Below, piece after piece: positions 20,015 to 29,800 of a stretch of 64,000 bases of DNA; within the stretch, counting starts at the first letter, position 1, and each line of letters opens with the position of its first letter. The notes below the pieces were generated by a model that was not told where the DNA came from, searched no databases, and saw only the letters and a program-made list of their open reading frames with translations. The translations under genes and the position numbers were made by a program. The DNA is from Candidimonas sp. SYP-B2681 (GTDB lineage Bacteria > Pseudomonadota > Gammaproteobacteria > Burkholderiales > Burkholderiaceae_B), in assembly GCF_003971065.1 (NCBI RefSeq), contig NZ_RYDV01000001.1, positions 124,001-188,000 on the forward strand. Reading direction: 5' to 3'.

Positions 20015-20449
20015 TCAGCCTGCAACCATTTCAGAACGGATTGGGTCTACAGCTTCGCGCCAGGCGCTGCCAATATCAACCAGTAATCGTTCCGCCAAGG
20101 CCAACTTTTCAAGATCAGCATTCAAATTAGCGAGCAGCAGATTGCGTATGATGAGTTCGTAGGTAGCAACAAGATTAGTGGCCAATTCGCCGCCCGATTC
20201 TCTGTCAACACTGGCCTTTAGCCCCGAATCCACAATATCGATGGCTTTAGATATAGCCGTGCCGCGGCCCTCCAGATTGCCACTTTCCATATGCAGACGC
20301 GCTTTCATAATGGCTGCCTGCGCACCATTGAACAACAGCGTAATCAAATGTTCGGGGCTAGCGCTAAATACTTCGGTTTCCAAGCCTATATTCGCATAGG
20401 CTTGGGTCGATCTTCTCCCGAAGCCACGAGGTGATATTCCGTACGTCAT
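20015..20449 (-). CDS. fliS: Flagellin export chaperone FliS
   Basis: Chaperone that keeps flagellin unpolymerised before export. The 144-residue product has the FliS hallmarks: a Tyr near the N-terminus (AYANIGLETEVFSASPEHLI), LITLLFNGAQAAIMKARLHM, and LATNLVATYELIIRNLLLAN. It begins one base after the fliD stop. Confidence 0.94.
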   Translation of the reverse strand: MTYGISPRGFGRRSTQAYANIGLETEVFSASPEHLITLLFNGAQAAIMKARLHMESGNLEGRGTAISKAIDIVDSGLKASVDRESGGELATNLVATYELIIRNLLLANLNADLEKLALAERLLVDIGSAWREAVDPIRSEMVAG

Positions 20450-20450
20450 T

Positions 20451-21842
20451 CTATTTACTGTTAGAGATATTACCCAGCATCGACAACTGCTGCGTCAAAT
20501 AAGTGCTGACTGAATTCATTTGTGCAACCATGGAATCAAGCGCTGTAAATTGTCGCCGATAGGTCTCCATTTTTTGGTCTATACGATCAGACGTTGCGTC
20601 ATATTGTCTTTGAAGTGTCTTACGAATGGTGGCGATGCTATCTGTGGCGTTGTTAATCAGGCCGCCGCTTTTTATGAAAGTATCGGCGACTGCCCCTAGC
20701 GTGGCACTAATGCCACTCTCGGCTGCGAATAGCTTCTGCACGTCGATCATGTTGTCGGCTAACGCTGCATTTAGTTTGCTAGTATTTACTTCGAGCATAC
20801 CGTTGTTGGGGTTGGTGGTAATTCCCAATTGCGCTAAGGTGCGAATAGGCCCAGAGGACTCGTCCACGTTCAATGTTCCCCGTATCCGGCTCTGAATGCT
20901 TCGCGTTAGGCTGTCACCTGTTAATGCGCTTTGGGATTTCTGTTCAACGTTAAAAGAGGTCAACGAGTTGACAGTGCCTTGTAGCTTGTTGTACGCCGTA
21001 ACGAAGGCATTGATGGCGGCAGAGGTAACGGCATCGTCGCGGGCAATGGAAAGAATAGTCGGCTCAGTAGTTTTCTTGGAAAGCGTTAGCGTAACGCCAT
21101 CAAGCACGTCCCTGATGGTATTGGACTGGCTTACGATAGCAAGACCATTGACCGTAAGCTTCGCGTTTTCTGCTGCCGTTTGCTCGAATAGGTTACCGTC
21201 GTCGCTGTTATAGCCAATGGCGCCTTGTAGATTAGGGCTACCCGTGACCGTGATGCTAGTCACAGCAGCCTTGGTTCCTGTAGCTTTAGCGGTCAGTACA
21301 AGGCGAAATGGCGATTCTAATCCGTCATTAATTACCGTCGCACTAACCCCCAGTTCTGGGTCATTATTAATGGCCTTCATTATTCCATCAATGGAAGTGT
21401 CTTCCTTATTAATGGTGATCGTCTTTTTCGAATCGTTACCTAGAGCGATTTCGATATCTATCGGGCCCGTATCACCCTCGCCAGCAATTGTAGTTGCGCG
21501 ATCCGCTTGTCCGGCTGCGACCAAGGTTTGTGAACTCGCTAAATCCGTAATCTTAATACTATATTCCGCGGCGACAGCGCTTGAGGTGGCTACAGCGGTA
21601 AAAGCGTCGCCGTTCGCACTGGTTTTCAATGCGCCGAAGGTTTCAGCTTTACCAAGGGCGTCAGACGTCTTTTTTAACGCCTCTATCGTGCTCTTTAACG
21701 TGCCGTATGCAGAAAAACGATTTTCTGCGCTGGTTTGCTGGAACTTGATCAAGTTTAGCGCCTGATTCTCACTTTTACGCAAGCTTTCAAGCAAGTCTCC
21801 CAGAGGAAGATTCGAACCGACACCGATAGATGATATAGCCAT
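20451..21842 (-). CDS. fliD: Flagellar cap protein FliD
   Basis: Filament cap that guides flagellin assembly. The 463-residue product has the FliD_N region (residues 1-100; SIGVGSNLPLGDLLESLRKS) and FliD_C (about 215-445; TLRGTLNVDESS-like block and RIDQKMETYRRQFTALDSMV). The C-terminus ends in a coiled coil. It is transcribed with fliS and fliT behind flaG. Confidence 0.95.
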   Translation of the reverse strand: MAISSIGVGSNLPLGDLLESLRKSENQALNLIKFQQTSAENRFSAYGTLKSTIEALKKTSDALGKAETFGALKTSANGDAFTAVATSSAVAAEYSIKITDLASSQTLVAAGQADRATTIAGEGDTGPIDIEIALGNDSKKTITINKEDTSIDGIMKAINNDPELGVSATVINDGLESPFRLVLTAKATGTKAAVTSITVTGSPNLQGAIGYNSDDGNLFEQTAAENAKLTVNGLAIVSQSNTIRDVLDGVTLTLSKKTTEPTILSIARDDAVTSAAINAFVTAYNKLQGTVNSLTSFNVEQKSQSALTGDSLTRSIQSRIRGTLNVDESSGPIRTLAQLGITTNPNNGMLEVNTSKLNAALADNMIDVQKLFAAESGISATLGAVADTFIKSGGLINNATDSIATIRKTLQRQYDATSDRIDQKMETYRRQFTALDSMVAQMNSVSTYLTQQLSMLGNISNSK

Positions 21843-21961
21843 TTAAAACTCCAGTTTGAGGGTATTATCCTGCAAATCAATCTGATGTAATGCCCGCGAT
21901 AGGGACGTTAAATATTGCTTGTTTACCAGTTCGGTCCAAGTCAGGACTACGGCAGAGTTCG

Positions 21962-22357
21962 TTATACCCGTGTATCGATGCTTTTGCCTTGCAACTGGAC
22001 TATCATCTTGGCAATGCGAATTACCGCGTCGCTGGGCACGGTGCGCAATATTTCGCCAGTTTCGCTGTCTATTATCGACACCACTACCCGTTGCGCGTCT
22101 TCGTCAATATCGAAGCGCATGCCAGTGGACCATGCCCCCATGTTTTTATTAATGGCTTCTAGAGCTTTGTCCAGGGAATCGCTGCCGTCCGGTTGTGCGC
22201 CGCCGCTCTTGTTGGACGTGGCGGTGCCGCTATCCCGCGTCTCGCTGCCGGCTGTTACCTGTACCGCCGGGTCAGGGGGGAGCGCCGGGCTTTCTAATTC
22301 CGTACTAGTTGCAGCGTAAGGCATTGCAGCGGCGTTGGAAGCAACGAGGTTGACCAT
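21962..22357 (-). CDS. flaG: FlaG family protein
   Basis: FlaG affects filament length in polar-flagellated bacteria. The 131-residue product has a variable Ala/Ser-rich N-terminus and a conserved C-terminal domain (MRFDIDEDAQRVVVSIIDSE, then TGEILRTVPSDAVIRIAKMI). It lies directly upstream of fliD and behind a sigma-28-like promoter, as the first gene of a flaG-fliD-fliS-fliT unit. Confidence 0.9.
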   Translation of the reverse strand: MVNLVASNAAAMPYAATSTELESPALPPDPAVQVTAGSETRDSGTATSNKSGGAQPDGSDSLDKALEAINKNMGAWSTGMRFDIDEDAQRVVVSIIDSETGEILRTVPSDAVIRIAKMIVQLQGKSIDTRV

Positions 22358-22414
22358 GTTGGTGGCTCCTGAAATTATTATCTATATTTTCTGCTAGGGG
22401 GTTGTATAGCAAGA

Positions 22415-22441
22415 TTAACGTCAGGAAAAGCGGTTTCTTTA
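22415..22441 (-). promoter_or_regulatory. Sigma-28 (FliA)-like promoter for flaG-fliDST
   Basis: On the minus strand TAAAGAAA is followed, after exactly 11 bases, by GACGTTAA. The consensus is TAAAGTTT-N11-GCCGATAA; the TAAAG core and the spacing match, and 6 of 8 -10 bases match. It lies 58 bases upstream of the flaG start. Confidence 0.65.
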
Positions 22442-22544
22442 GTTTAAATTGGCGAATAGGCAATAAAACCATGCGCTGATCGCGCCAACGGGGCGGGAAA
22501 GGTAAGTCACAATGACAGTCTGATAGCTCGTTTATGAATTCCGC

Positions 22545-23312
22545 ATGCCTAGCCCCGAAGACCTTCTCGTTGGGCAGTACGCTCCACTGGTTCGCCGCTT
22601 GGCTTTGCAGTTGGTTGCCAGACTGCCGGCCAGTGTTGAGCTGGATGACCTGATGCAGGCTGGCATGATGGGTTTACTGGATGCTGTGCGCCGATACGAG
22701 CATACCGCCGAAGCACAGTTCGAAACCTATGCTGTTACTCGAATACGTGGTGCCATGCTGGACGAACTGCGTAGTCAGGACTGGCTACCACGCAGTGTGC
22801 GAAGCAAAACCAAATCTATAGAGCAAGCCATGCACCGGCTTAGTCATCGGCTAATGCGGCCTGCCACCGAGACCGAAATCGCTGGAGAGATGGGCGTGAG
22901 CCTTGGCGACTACCAGGATTTGCTGGAGGGCGCATTTGGCGTACAGATTGTTCATTACGAAGACCTTACCCGACAGGGAGAAGATTCATCTAATGCATTG
23001 GAACGTACGCAAAGTAGTGACGACGCGGATCATGCTAAGCATTGGGCCAGTCCCCTGGATCAGTTGGTGTCGCAGGGTCTTCGCAATGCGCTGATCGCTG
23101 CAATTCAGGTGCTGCCCGAACGCGAGCGGTTGCTGCTCTCGTTGCAGTTTGAACAGGATTTGAACCAGAAGGAAATCGGCGTGGTAATGGGCATTACGGA
23201 GGGTAGAGTGTCGCAATTGCGTTCCCAGGCCGTGGCGCGAATCAGGGCACAGTTAAGGCAAAAAGATTGGCATGAAAACCCAGGCGAAGCCGAGTTTCAA
23301 GCCTTGCTGTAG
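22545..23312 (+). CDS. fliA: Flagellar sigma factor FliA (sigma-28)
   Basis: RNA polymerase sigma factor for late flagellar genes. The 255-residue protein has region 2 (DDLMQAGMMGLLDAVRRYEH and FETYAVTRIRGAMLDELRSQ). The latter includes the DELR-W motif of the FliA family and continues DWLPRSVRSKTK. Region 3 and region 4 follow (LPERERLLLSLQFEQDLNQK, EIGVVMGITEGRVSQLRSQA). It sits between flaG and fliC, next to its probable targets. Confidence 0.95.
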   Translation: MPSPEDLLVGQYAPLVRRLALQLVARLPASVELDDLMQAGMMGLLDAVRRYEHTAEAQFETYAVTRIRGAMLDELRSQDWLPRSVRSKTKSIEQAMHRLSHRLMRPATETEIAGEMGVSLGDYQDLLEGAFGVQIVHYEDLTRQGEDSSNALERTQSSDDADHAKHWASPLDQLVSQGLRNALIAAIQVLPERERLLLSLQFEQDLNQKEIGVVMGITEGRVSQLRSQAVARIRAQLRQKDWHENPGEAEFQALL

Positions 23313-23806
23313 GTGAAGTCCGGATCAAAATACAGTGCTACTGCACAGCCGATGCTTTCAATCGGTTGCTTGGTTATTCGTGCGGTAACAGGTCATGAAG
23401 ACATGTACTGTATCGAAAAACGGACTCGTGGCCCGCGCATTCTCTTTCAGCGCTGCTACCCGTCGATCTGTTCGGGGAAGGCCTAGGTGATAAGGCAGGG
23501 TAGCAACTGGCCGGCACAGCGGCCTGGATGCATCAGCGTACTTCTAGATTCAAGACCAAACCTAGTCGTTGTTAAGCGTGTGTGGATCTGAGCTTCGCGC
23601 GGGATCGCGCAAAATAAGTCTGAATTAGTAATTACTTATCCGCCGACGCGAAGTATCCCGTTCGGGGTCGCCGCTCGATAGAGTACAGAGCCTTTCATTT
23701 ACTATGCTAGGGGGCGTGATGAGTCACTGTAATCCCACTACCACCGCAAAAAATTAACTGATAATGTGCATACGGCATTAGTGCCTCGTTCAAGAAGGAA
23801 ACCGCC
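23313..23806. other. Intergenic region between fliA and glycosyltransferase
   Basis: 494 bases without a supported gene. Small GC-rich inverted stretches occur (for example around 23595-23610). I recognise neither a tRNA nor a riboswitch. The promoter of the downstream glycosyltransferase is probably near the 3' side. Confidence 0.4.
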
Positions 23807-24859
23807 TTGTCTACCCTTGCGCTTGTCATGATCGTGAAGAACGAAGAGAAAAACCTTGAACGCTGTCTCTCAAGCGTTTCACCCATTGTTGATGAGATGA
23901 TTGTTCTGGATACCGGTTCTACGGACGCAACGGTGGAGATTGCCAAACGCTTGGGCGCTCGTGTCCACCATTTCCAGTGGCGCGATGATTTTTCCGCTGC
24001 CCGCAACGCCGCGCTTGACTTATCCTGGTCGGACTGGAAACTCGTGCTGGATGCTGACGAATGGTTGGTATCCGGTCACGACGAGCTCAGATGCCTGGGC
24101 AACGAACCGTTTATTGGTCAGGTGGCGCTGACAAGTTTTTTCCGTAACGCGGGTGTTGATGCTGAATCGACTAACTGGATTTCGCGGCTATTGCCCAAGG
24201 GCGTACGTTACACGGGGCGTATACATGAGCAACCGAACGGAGCAGGGCTTGCCTGCCGACGAGTCGGTGTATGTATTGAACACGATGGCTATATGCCGCA
24301 GCGACTAGCAGCTAAAGCAGGCCGTAATGACGCCTTATTAAGAAAAGCGCTGGAAGCCAGTCCAAATGATGGGTACTTGCTGTATCAACTGGGAAAAGAC
24401 TTATCGATATACGATAAGTATAGGGAGTCGGCAGATTATTTCGTGAAGGCGCTTGCCGTCTCGGAATTGGCTGATCCTTATCGCCATGACTTGATCGTTC
24501 GAACCATGTTCACATTAAAAATGGCGAATCGGCATGAAGATGCCATAGCGTTGGCAAGTAGCGAATTTGACCGCTGGCCGCAATCTCCTGATTTCTTTTT
24601 TTGTGTGGGCGACGTACTTTTGGACTGGGCTGTGTTGAATCCTGGGCAGGCGGAACAACTGTTGCCTATCGTTGAAACTAGCTGGTTGAAGTGTTTGCAA
24701 ATAGGCGAGCAGCCTGACTTATCGGGTGCGGTAGCAGGGCGCGGAAGCTTTCTTGCTGCGCAGAATCTGGCCGTCCTCTACGAGAATACGGGCCGGTCCC
24801 AAGAGGCTGCTCGCTATATTGAGCTGGCGTCGATGGCTGGCAGGGCAGTCAGGAGCTAA
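23807..24859 (+). CDS. GT2-family glycosyltransferase with TPR-like C-terminus
   Basis: 350 residues. The N-terminal GT-A domain (1-210) shows the nucleotide-binding start (LALVMIVKNEEKNLERCLSS), VLDTGSTDATVE and the metal-binding DADEW motif near residue 82. The C-terminal half is helical with TPR-like repeats (LYQLGKDLSIYDKYRESADY). The TTG start is chosen because AAGGA lies 9 bases upstream and the first strand of the fold begins at residue 4. The architecture recalls SunS-like peptide or protein glycosyltransferases. The position before fliC suggests flagellin as acceptor, which is inference. Confidence 0.82.
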   Translation: MSTLALVMIVKNEEKNLERCLSSVSPIVDEMIVLDTGSTDATVEIAKRLGARVHHFQWRDDFSAARNAALDLSWSDWKLVLDADEWLVSGHDELRCLGNEPFIGQVALTSFFRNAGVDAESTNWISRLLPKGVRYTGRIHEQPNGAGLACRRVGVCIEHDGYMPQRLAAKAGRNDALLRKALEASPNDGYLLYQLGKDLSIYDKYRESADYFVKALAVSELADPYRHDLIVRTMFTLKMANRHEDAIALASSEFDRWPQSPDFFFCVGDVLLDWAVLNPGQAEQLLPIVETSWLKCLQIGEQPDLSGAVAGRGSFLAAQNLAVLYENTGRSQEAARYIELASMAGRAVRS

Positions 24860-25848
24860 CAATGATCGCTGTTCTTGGGTCACGTTTTTACGTTGTTGTT
24901 TCGGCGACAATCATCGCCTGGGAAGTGTAATAAACTGCTCGAACCGGGGCTTCTCGGTTTTATTTCCGACAATGTCGGATTGGTGTGCGGCTGATATGCC
25001 AGAGCATGAGCTATGCCAGCCAGAATGACAGAAGAAAGCTCACTAGCGCGCTGCGTCCGACTTACGGTGCTCTCAACGCCCGGGCTGGTTAGCAGCCTCT
25101 GCAAGCGTTTGCGCAAGGGCCTTCGTGCCTGAAATACCCGATGACTCCGAGCGCCCGGGGAGCAAGCTTGGGACCAGGTGTACCCTCTGTTCGCCTTCCC
25201 GCCCGCTCTACGCCGCATCTTCTGTACCACGCATGAATTGACAAGTATCTGACGCTAGTTTTTTGTGACTTTAAGAGGTTAGACGTGGTGGCCACTGTCG
25301 CAATGCTCGATGATTCTTGCGGCCGTGCGGTTTACAGCGTGAGAATAGCCCCTGATACATTCGCTGGGCTTGATCGACCTTGACCTATCCAGCGCTGTGG
25401 GGATTTGGCTCTTCAAACCGGCGCGCCGTAAAGCTGCTATGGTTGGCCATTCGAATTATCAGCATCAGATGGAGTCCGTCAACCCATCACTGGAAGGCAG
25501 CGATGGGGTAATTTGCTATCTTATACGAAGATCAGTTCACGCAGGCCTTCTGCGCGCTAGCTTCTCAGTCGTATGGAAAACAGGCAGATTGATGATTTAT
25601 CGAAACTCACCTAACACAAAAATCATGACACTCCAGTCGCGAAGGGACGCCTACCCCTGGGGAGACGATTAGTAAAATTTTTCCTGACCAGACCTAAACT
25701 TCTCCGAGGAAGCACCGTAAACCAGCAAGTACAGGAAATACCGAGCCAGCCCAACACGTAAAGGTTGGGCCAGGATTCCACCCGGCAACGGTTTTCCTGA
25801 TTAACCGGGCAGTTCAAACCACTGTCTTTTCACTTGCAGGAGTAATCC
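24860..25848. other. Long intergenic region upstream of fliC
   Basis: 989 bases. A weak hairpin plus T-run (AACCG / CGGTT, about 24942-24964) may end the glycosyltransferase transcript. The part around 25030-25240 is GC-rich and, read on either strand, gives peptide-like but stop-broken frames, possibly a dispersed repeat. The open frame at 25370-25672 has no family features and I do not call it. The fliC promoter lies at 25695-25721. Confidence 0.45.
25695..25721 (+). promoter_or_regulatory. Sigma-28 (FliA)-like promoter for fliC
   Basis: TAAACTTC, 11 bases, then ACCGTAAA, compared with TAAAGTTT-N11-GCCGATAA. The TAAA core, CCG and spacing match. It leaves a leader of about 120 bases before the flagellin ATG, a length common for flagellin genes. 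Confidence 0.55.
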
Positions 25849-26679
25849 ATGTCCGTCATCAACACCAACTACCTGGCTCTGGTTTCCCAGAACAACCTCG
25901 GCAAATCGCAAAGCGCCCTTGGCACTGCCATCGAGCGCCTGTCCTCCGGCCTGCGCATCAACAGCGCCAAGGACGATGCCGCTGGCCAGGCCATCGCCAA
26001 CCGCATGACCGCTCAGGTTCGCGGTATGACCCAGGCTGCCCGCAACGCTAACGATGGCATCTCGTTGGCTCAAACTGCTGAAGGCAATCTGAACGAAATC
26101 AACTCCAACCTGCAGCGCATTCGTGAATTGGCTGTGCAGGCTGCAAATGACACCAACATATCGGGCGATCGTGAGTCGATCAAGGAAGAAATTGATCAGC
26201 GCGTGCAAGAAATTAACCGTATCGCCAGCTCGGCTTCGTTCAACGGCGTTAAGCTGCTGAATGGTGATAATTCCGTTCTGAACTTCCAAGTGGGTGCTGG
26301 CACCGACGCATCCGACATCATCCAGATCACCACCGGTTCGCTGCTGAACGCGACGTCGAGTAGCCTGAAGATCGATAGCTTGGATGTAACCGATAACGCG
26401 AAGGCCAAGGCCACGATCACCGCGATTGACACCGCCTTGGGCAGTGTTGACAGCGCACGTTCCAACCTAGGTGCGATCCAAAACCGTTTCCAGTCGACGA
26501 TCGCCAACCTGAACAACACCATCACCAACCTGTCCGCAGCCCGCTCGCGTATTGAAGACGCCGACTACGCCGTCGAAGTCTCCAACATGACCCGCGCGCA
26601 GATTCTACAACAGGCAGGTACTTCGGTCCTCGCGCAAGCCAACCAGGTTCCGCAGACAGTTCTGTCGCTGCTGCGTTAA
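25849..26679 (+). CDS. fliC: Flagellin FliC (compact, D0-D1 only)
   Basis: Filament subunit of 276 residues. The N-terminal helices (SQNNLGKSQSALGTAIERLS, then SGLRINSAKDDAAGQAIANR) and the C-terminal segment (IEDADYAVEVSNMTRAQILQ, ending QVPQTVLSLLR) are canonical. Only about 110 residues separate the two conserved ends, so surface domains D2 and D3 are essentially missing. Ser and Thr are frequent in the middle, offering O-glycosylation sites. GCAGGAG lies about 7 bases before the ATG. Codon use looks highly adapted compared with the neighbours. Confidence 0.97.
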   Translation: MSVINTNYLALVSQNNLGKSQSALGTAIERLSSGLRINSAKDDAAGQAIANRMTAQVRGMTQAARNANDGISLAQTAEGNLNEINSNLQRIRELAVQAANDTNISGDRESIKEEIDQRVQEINRIASSASFNGVKLLNGDNSVLNFQVGAGTDASDIIQITTGSLLNATSSSLKIDSLDVTDNAKAKATITAIDTALGSVDSARSNLGAIQNRFQSTIANLNNTITNLSAARSRIEDADYAVEVSNMTRAQILQQAGTSVLAQANQVPQTVLSLLR

Positions 26680-26717
26680 TCGCTGCTCAGCACCGGCAAC
26701 CGGCACGCGTCCGGCTG

Positions 26718-26741
26718 GTGCTATAGTGCTATAGTGCTATG
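26718..26741. repeat. Tandem 8-bp repeat GTGCTATA (about three copies)
   Basis: Three adjacent units GTGCTATA, GTGCTATA and GTGCTATG between the fliC stop and the terminator hairpins. Confidence 0.8.
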
Positions 26742-26779
26742 CGCTGTAGCTGCTTGCCGGCGGAAGCAGCCAGGTTTGC

Positions 26780-26816
26780 AAAGGGATTCCTGGGCATCGC
26801 TTGGGAATCCTTTTTT
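26780..26816 (+). terminator. Rho-independent terminator of fliC
   Basis: Stem GGATTCC / GGAATCC extended by A-T pairs and one G-U pair, followed by TTTTTT. It lies about 100 bases after the fliC stop. Confidence 0.85.
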
Positions 26817-26822
26817 GTTTGT

Positions 26823-26857
26823 AACGAGCCTTCGGCGTAGCCGGAGGTTCGTTTTTT
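26823..26857 (+). terminator. Second tandem terminator after fliC
   Basis: 14-bp stem (AACGAGCCTTCGGC / GCCGGAGGTTCGTT, two G-U pairs) with GTA loop and a T-run, immediately behind the first terminator and 20 bases before the next start codon. Confidence 0.85.
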
Positions 26858-26877
26858 CACTCATGTAGGATGTTTCA

Positions 26878-29800
26878 TTGCGCTTGCCAAACCTCGATCA
26901 AGACTTCTTGGCTCCTGCCGATCCCGGGCAGGGTGTAAACGGGGAGCTCCTTTCTCCCGAACATCTCCGTGCGGCGGCATATCTGCATGGGGTTGCCGGG
27001 AACCCGGTATCCGGTGCTCGCGTACTCGAACTGGGCTGCGGGGCCGGAACCCATCTGATTGCCTGGGCGCAAGCATACCCACGCGCACAGGTGGTGGGCG
27101 TGGATCTAGATCCGGCGGTCGTGGAGGTAGGGCAAGCCTTCGTGCAGGAACACGGGCTGGGCAATATCGCACTGCTTGCGACAGACCTTGGCGACTTGCT
27201 GCAAAGCGACTTCGGCCAGTTCGACTACATCGTGATCCGGGGGGTATTTAGCCTTCTGGCCAATGATGCGCGCCAGGTGCTGCTGGATTACTGTGCAAAA
27301 AACCTAGCCCCGGAAGGTTTGCTGTGTTGCCAATACAGTACATACCCTGGCTGGCGCGCCGGCGACACATTGCGTGATGCATTGCTTTTGCAGTCCGGCC
27401 TGAACGACGGCAGCGACGAGTCAAGGCTGGCCGCTGCACGTTCGATGCTGACTTTCCTGTCAATTGGCCTCGCACAGGTGGGCCGGGAGGCGCAGGGGTT
27501 GCAAGGGTTCGTGGCACAGGCCGAGCAGGAATCTGACGATCTTCTTTCGCTCAAGTACCTGCAAGGCCTGAACACACCTTGTTATTTGATTGAATTTACC
27601 GGCATGGCAGAGCAGGCGGGCCTGACATATGTAAGCGATGTCCACGTACAGTCGGAAATGCCCGAGCACTACGGCAAGCGCATCGCTGAACTATGCGCAG
27701 CTATCAACCCGGGGCAGCACAAGGTCTTGGGTCAGCAATACCTGGACTTTCTGGTCAACCGTAGTTTGCGTTGCAGCATCCTGACTCGTGCAGCCCGCGC
27801 GGATGATGTGCTGCCCAGCCCCGATCTATCGCGTTTGAAGGACTTCCAATGGACTGCTCGGGGCGGCCGTCAGTTGCGAGGCAACGGCAGCTTCGACGAC
27901 ACTTATCGGACGCCGGATGGCCAACTGCATCAAGTTACCGATCCCGACCAGCAGGCCGTGCTGGACGCGCTCACTGCCGCTTGGCCGGCTTCATTGAGGC
28001 AGGAGCAATTGACGTGGCATTGTCAGAATCCGGAGGTCCTGATTGATAGCGCTCGGTTTGCTTCTGAAGCCCCTTGGAGGACGTTGCGTGAGTTGTTCTT
28101 GAAGGACTGCTTCGGGTTCGGATTTCGTTTGCCAGAAACCATGCCGGCTGGAGCGACCCAATCGCGTGGCTTACTGGCGCGACCCAGACTTGAGCTGGCT
28201 TGCGGTGGTCAGCAGCCCGGCTGGAGCCGGGTCAGCAACGATCGCTACGAAACTTGGCTGGCACGGGACGAGGCCCTGGCGGTGGCAAGATTGTTCGACG
28301 GCATAACGGATTTTGACCGTGTGTTCGAGCGATTCGCCAGCGTGACACCAGAGCAGGCGCGTACACAGTTGATGGAGCGATTTTGCGGCATCGTCGATGC
28401 GTTGCGACACGGCGGCCTGTTGCTGGGGGGCCCGTCGGCCTGGGCCGAATATTTCCGTTTCTCGCTGGAGACGCACGCCGACGGTATGAAGTGGATGCAT
28501 GCCGTACTACCCTGGTTGATGCATGGATTTGCCGTGCCGGCCCTGCAGGGCGGCGGGCAGCCTTATGCTTTGGCTTTTGGCGCGCAAGCGAACCGCAAAG
28601 GCGCCCAAGATGCGGCGTCCCGCCAATTCCGCGAATCCTTGAAGAAGACATGGGCGGCGCACTTGAATGGGCCGCGCCAAGCTGCGCTGGAAGAGGCGCA
28701 AAAGCTGGCTCAGCGCTTTCCGCGGCAGCAGGACGCCTGGAAGCTGCTGGCGATGGTGCACATGAGCATGGGCCGCGATGATTTAAGCACCGCGCCAGCG
28801 GTTCATGCCATCGCGTTGGCCTCCAACGACCCGGACATTTATTACATCCTGGTCAACGCGCTGTGGAAAAGCAGCCGTAACCACGCCGCAGACTTGCTGG
28901 CCAAATGGCTGCTGCTGCGATGCCCTACCAGCGGGCCGTTGTGGAATGTGCTTGGCACCTTGCGGCGAGAATATTCGGACGCTCATGCTGCCGAACTCTT
29001 CTGCACCCATGCGCTGAAGTTCCTGCCTAATGATTCCGACATCATGAATAATTTGGGCAACATTGTCAGCGATCTGGGCGCGATGGAAGCGGCGGTGGGC
29101 TGGTTTGAGAAAGCATTGGCACAAGAGCCCAACAATCTTGGCATCCGCAGCAACTACTTGTTTGCTCTTCTGCACAATAGTCATATATCGCCGGAGGCGC
29201 TGTTTGCACAGCACCGTGCCTACGGTCAGATCGCGGAAGAAAACGCCCGGAAGTCCGGCCAGTCATTTTTTTTCACCCCGGGGCAGGACCCTGAACGGCC
29301 GCTACGAATCGGCTTCGTGTCTGCCGACCTGCGCAATCATGCTGTCAGCAGTTTCATAGAGCGAATCTGGCGTGATTTGGACAAAGCGCGTTTTTCCATC
29401 TATGCCTACAGCAACGCGCTGATCCATGATGCGGTTAGCGAGCGTCTGAAGCGCTCTTGTGCACAATGGCGTCCTGTCGCAGGCATCGACGATGTTCAGC
29501 TGGCCCGGCTTATACAAGAAGATCAGATTGATATTCTTATCGATCTTTCCGGGCATACTGCAGGCTCCCGGTTGCCCATGTTCGCGTTCCGTCCGGCACC
29601 GGTGCAGATGGGATGGATCGGCTATCCTTGCACCACGGGTTTGGAGGCGATGGACTATTACATCGCCGACAAGAACATGGCGGAACCGGGCGAGCTGGAA
29701 CGCCAGTTCACGGAAGCCCTGATCTATTTGCCGCCTTCGAGCTCATTCGAGCTTAATGTTCAGCCGGCTGAGCGGATTACGCAAGCGCCATGCCTGCGCA

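Noticed and set aside
25370-25672. A 100-residue plus-strand open frame upstream of fliC
   Set aside because: No recognisable motif or ribosome site, and it ends just before the sigma-28-like promoter; more likely chance.
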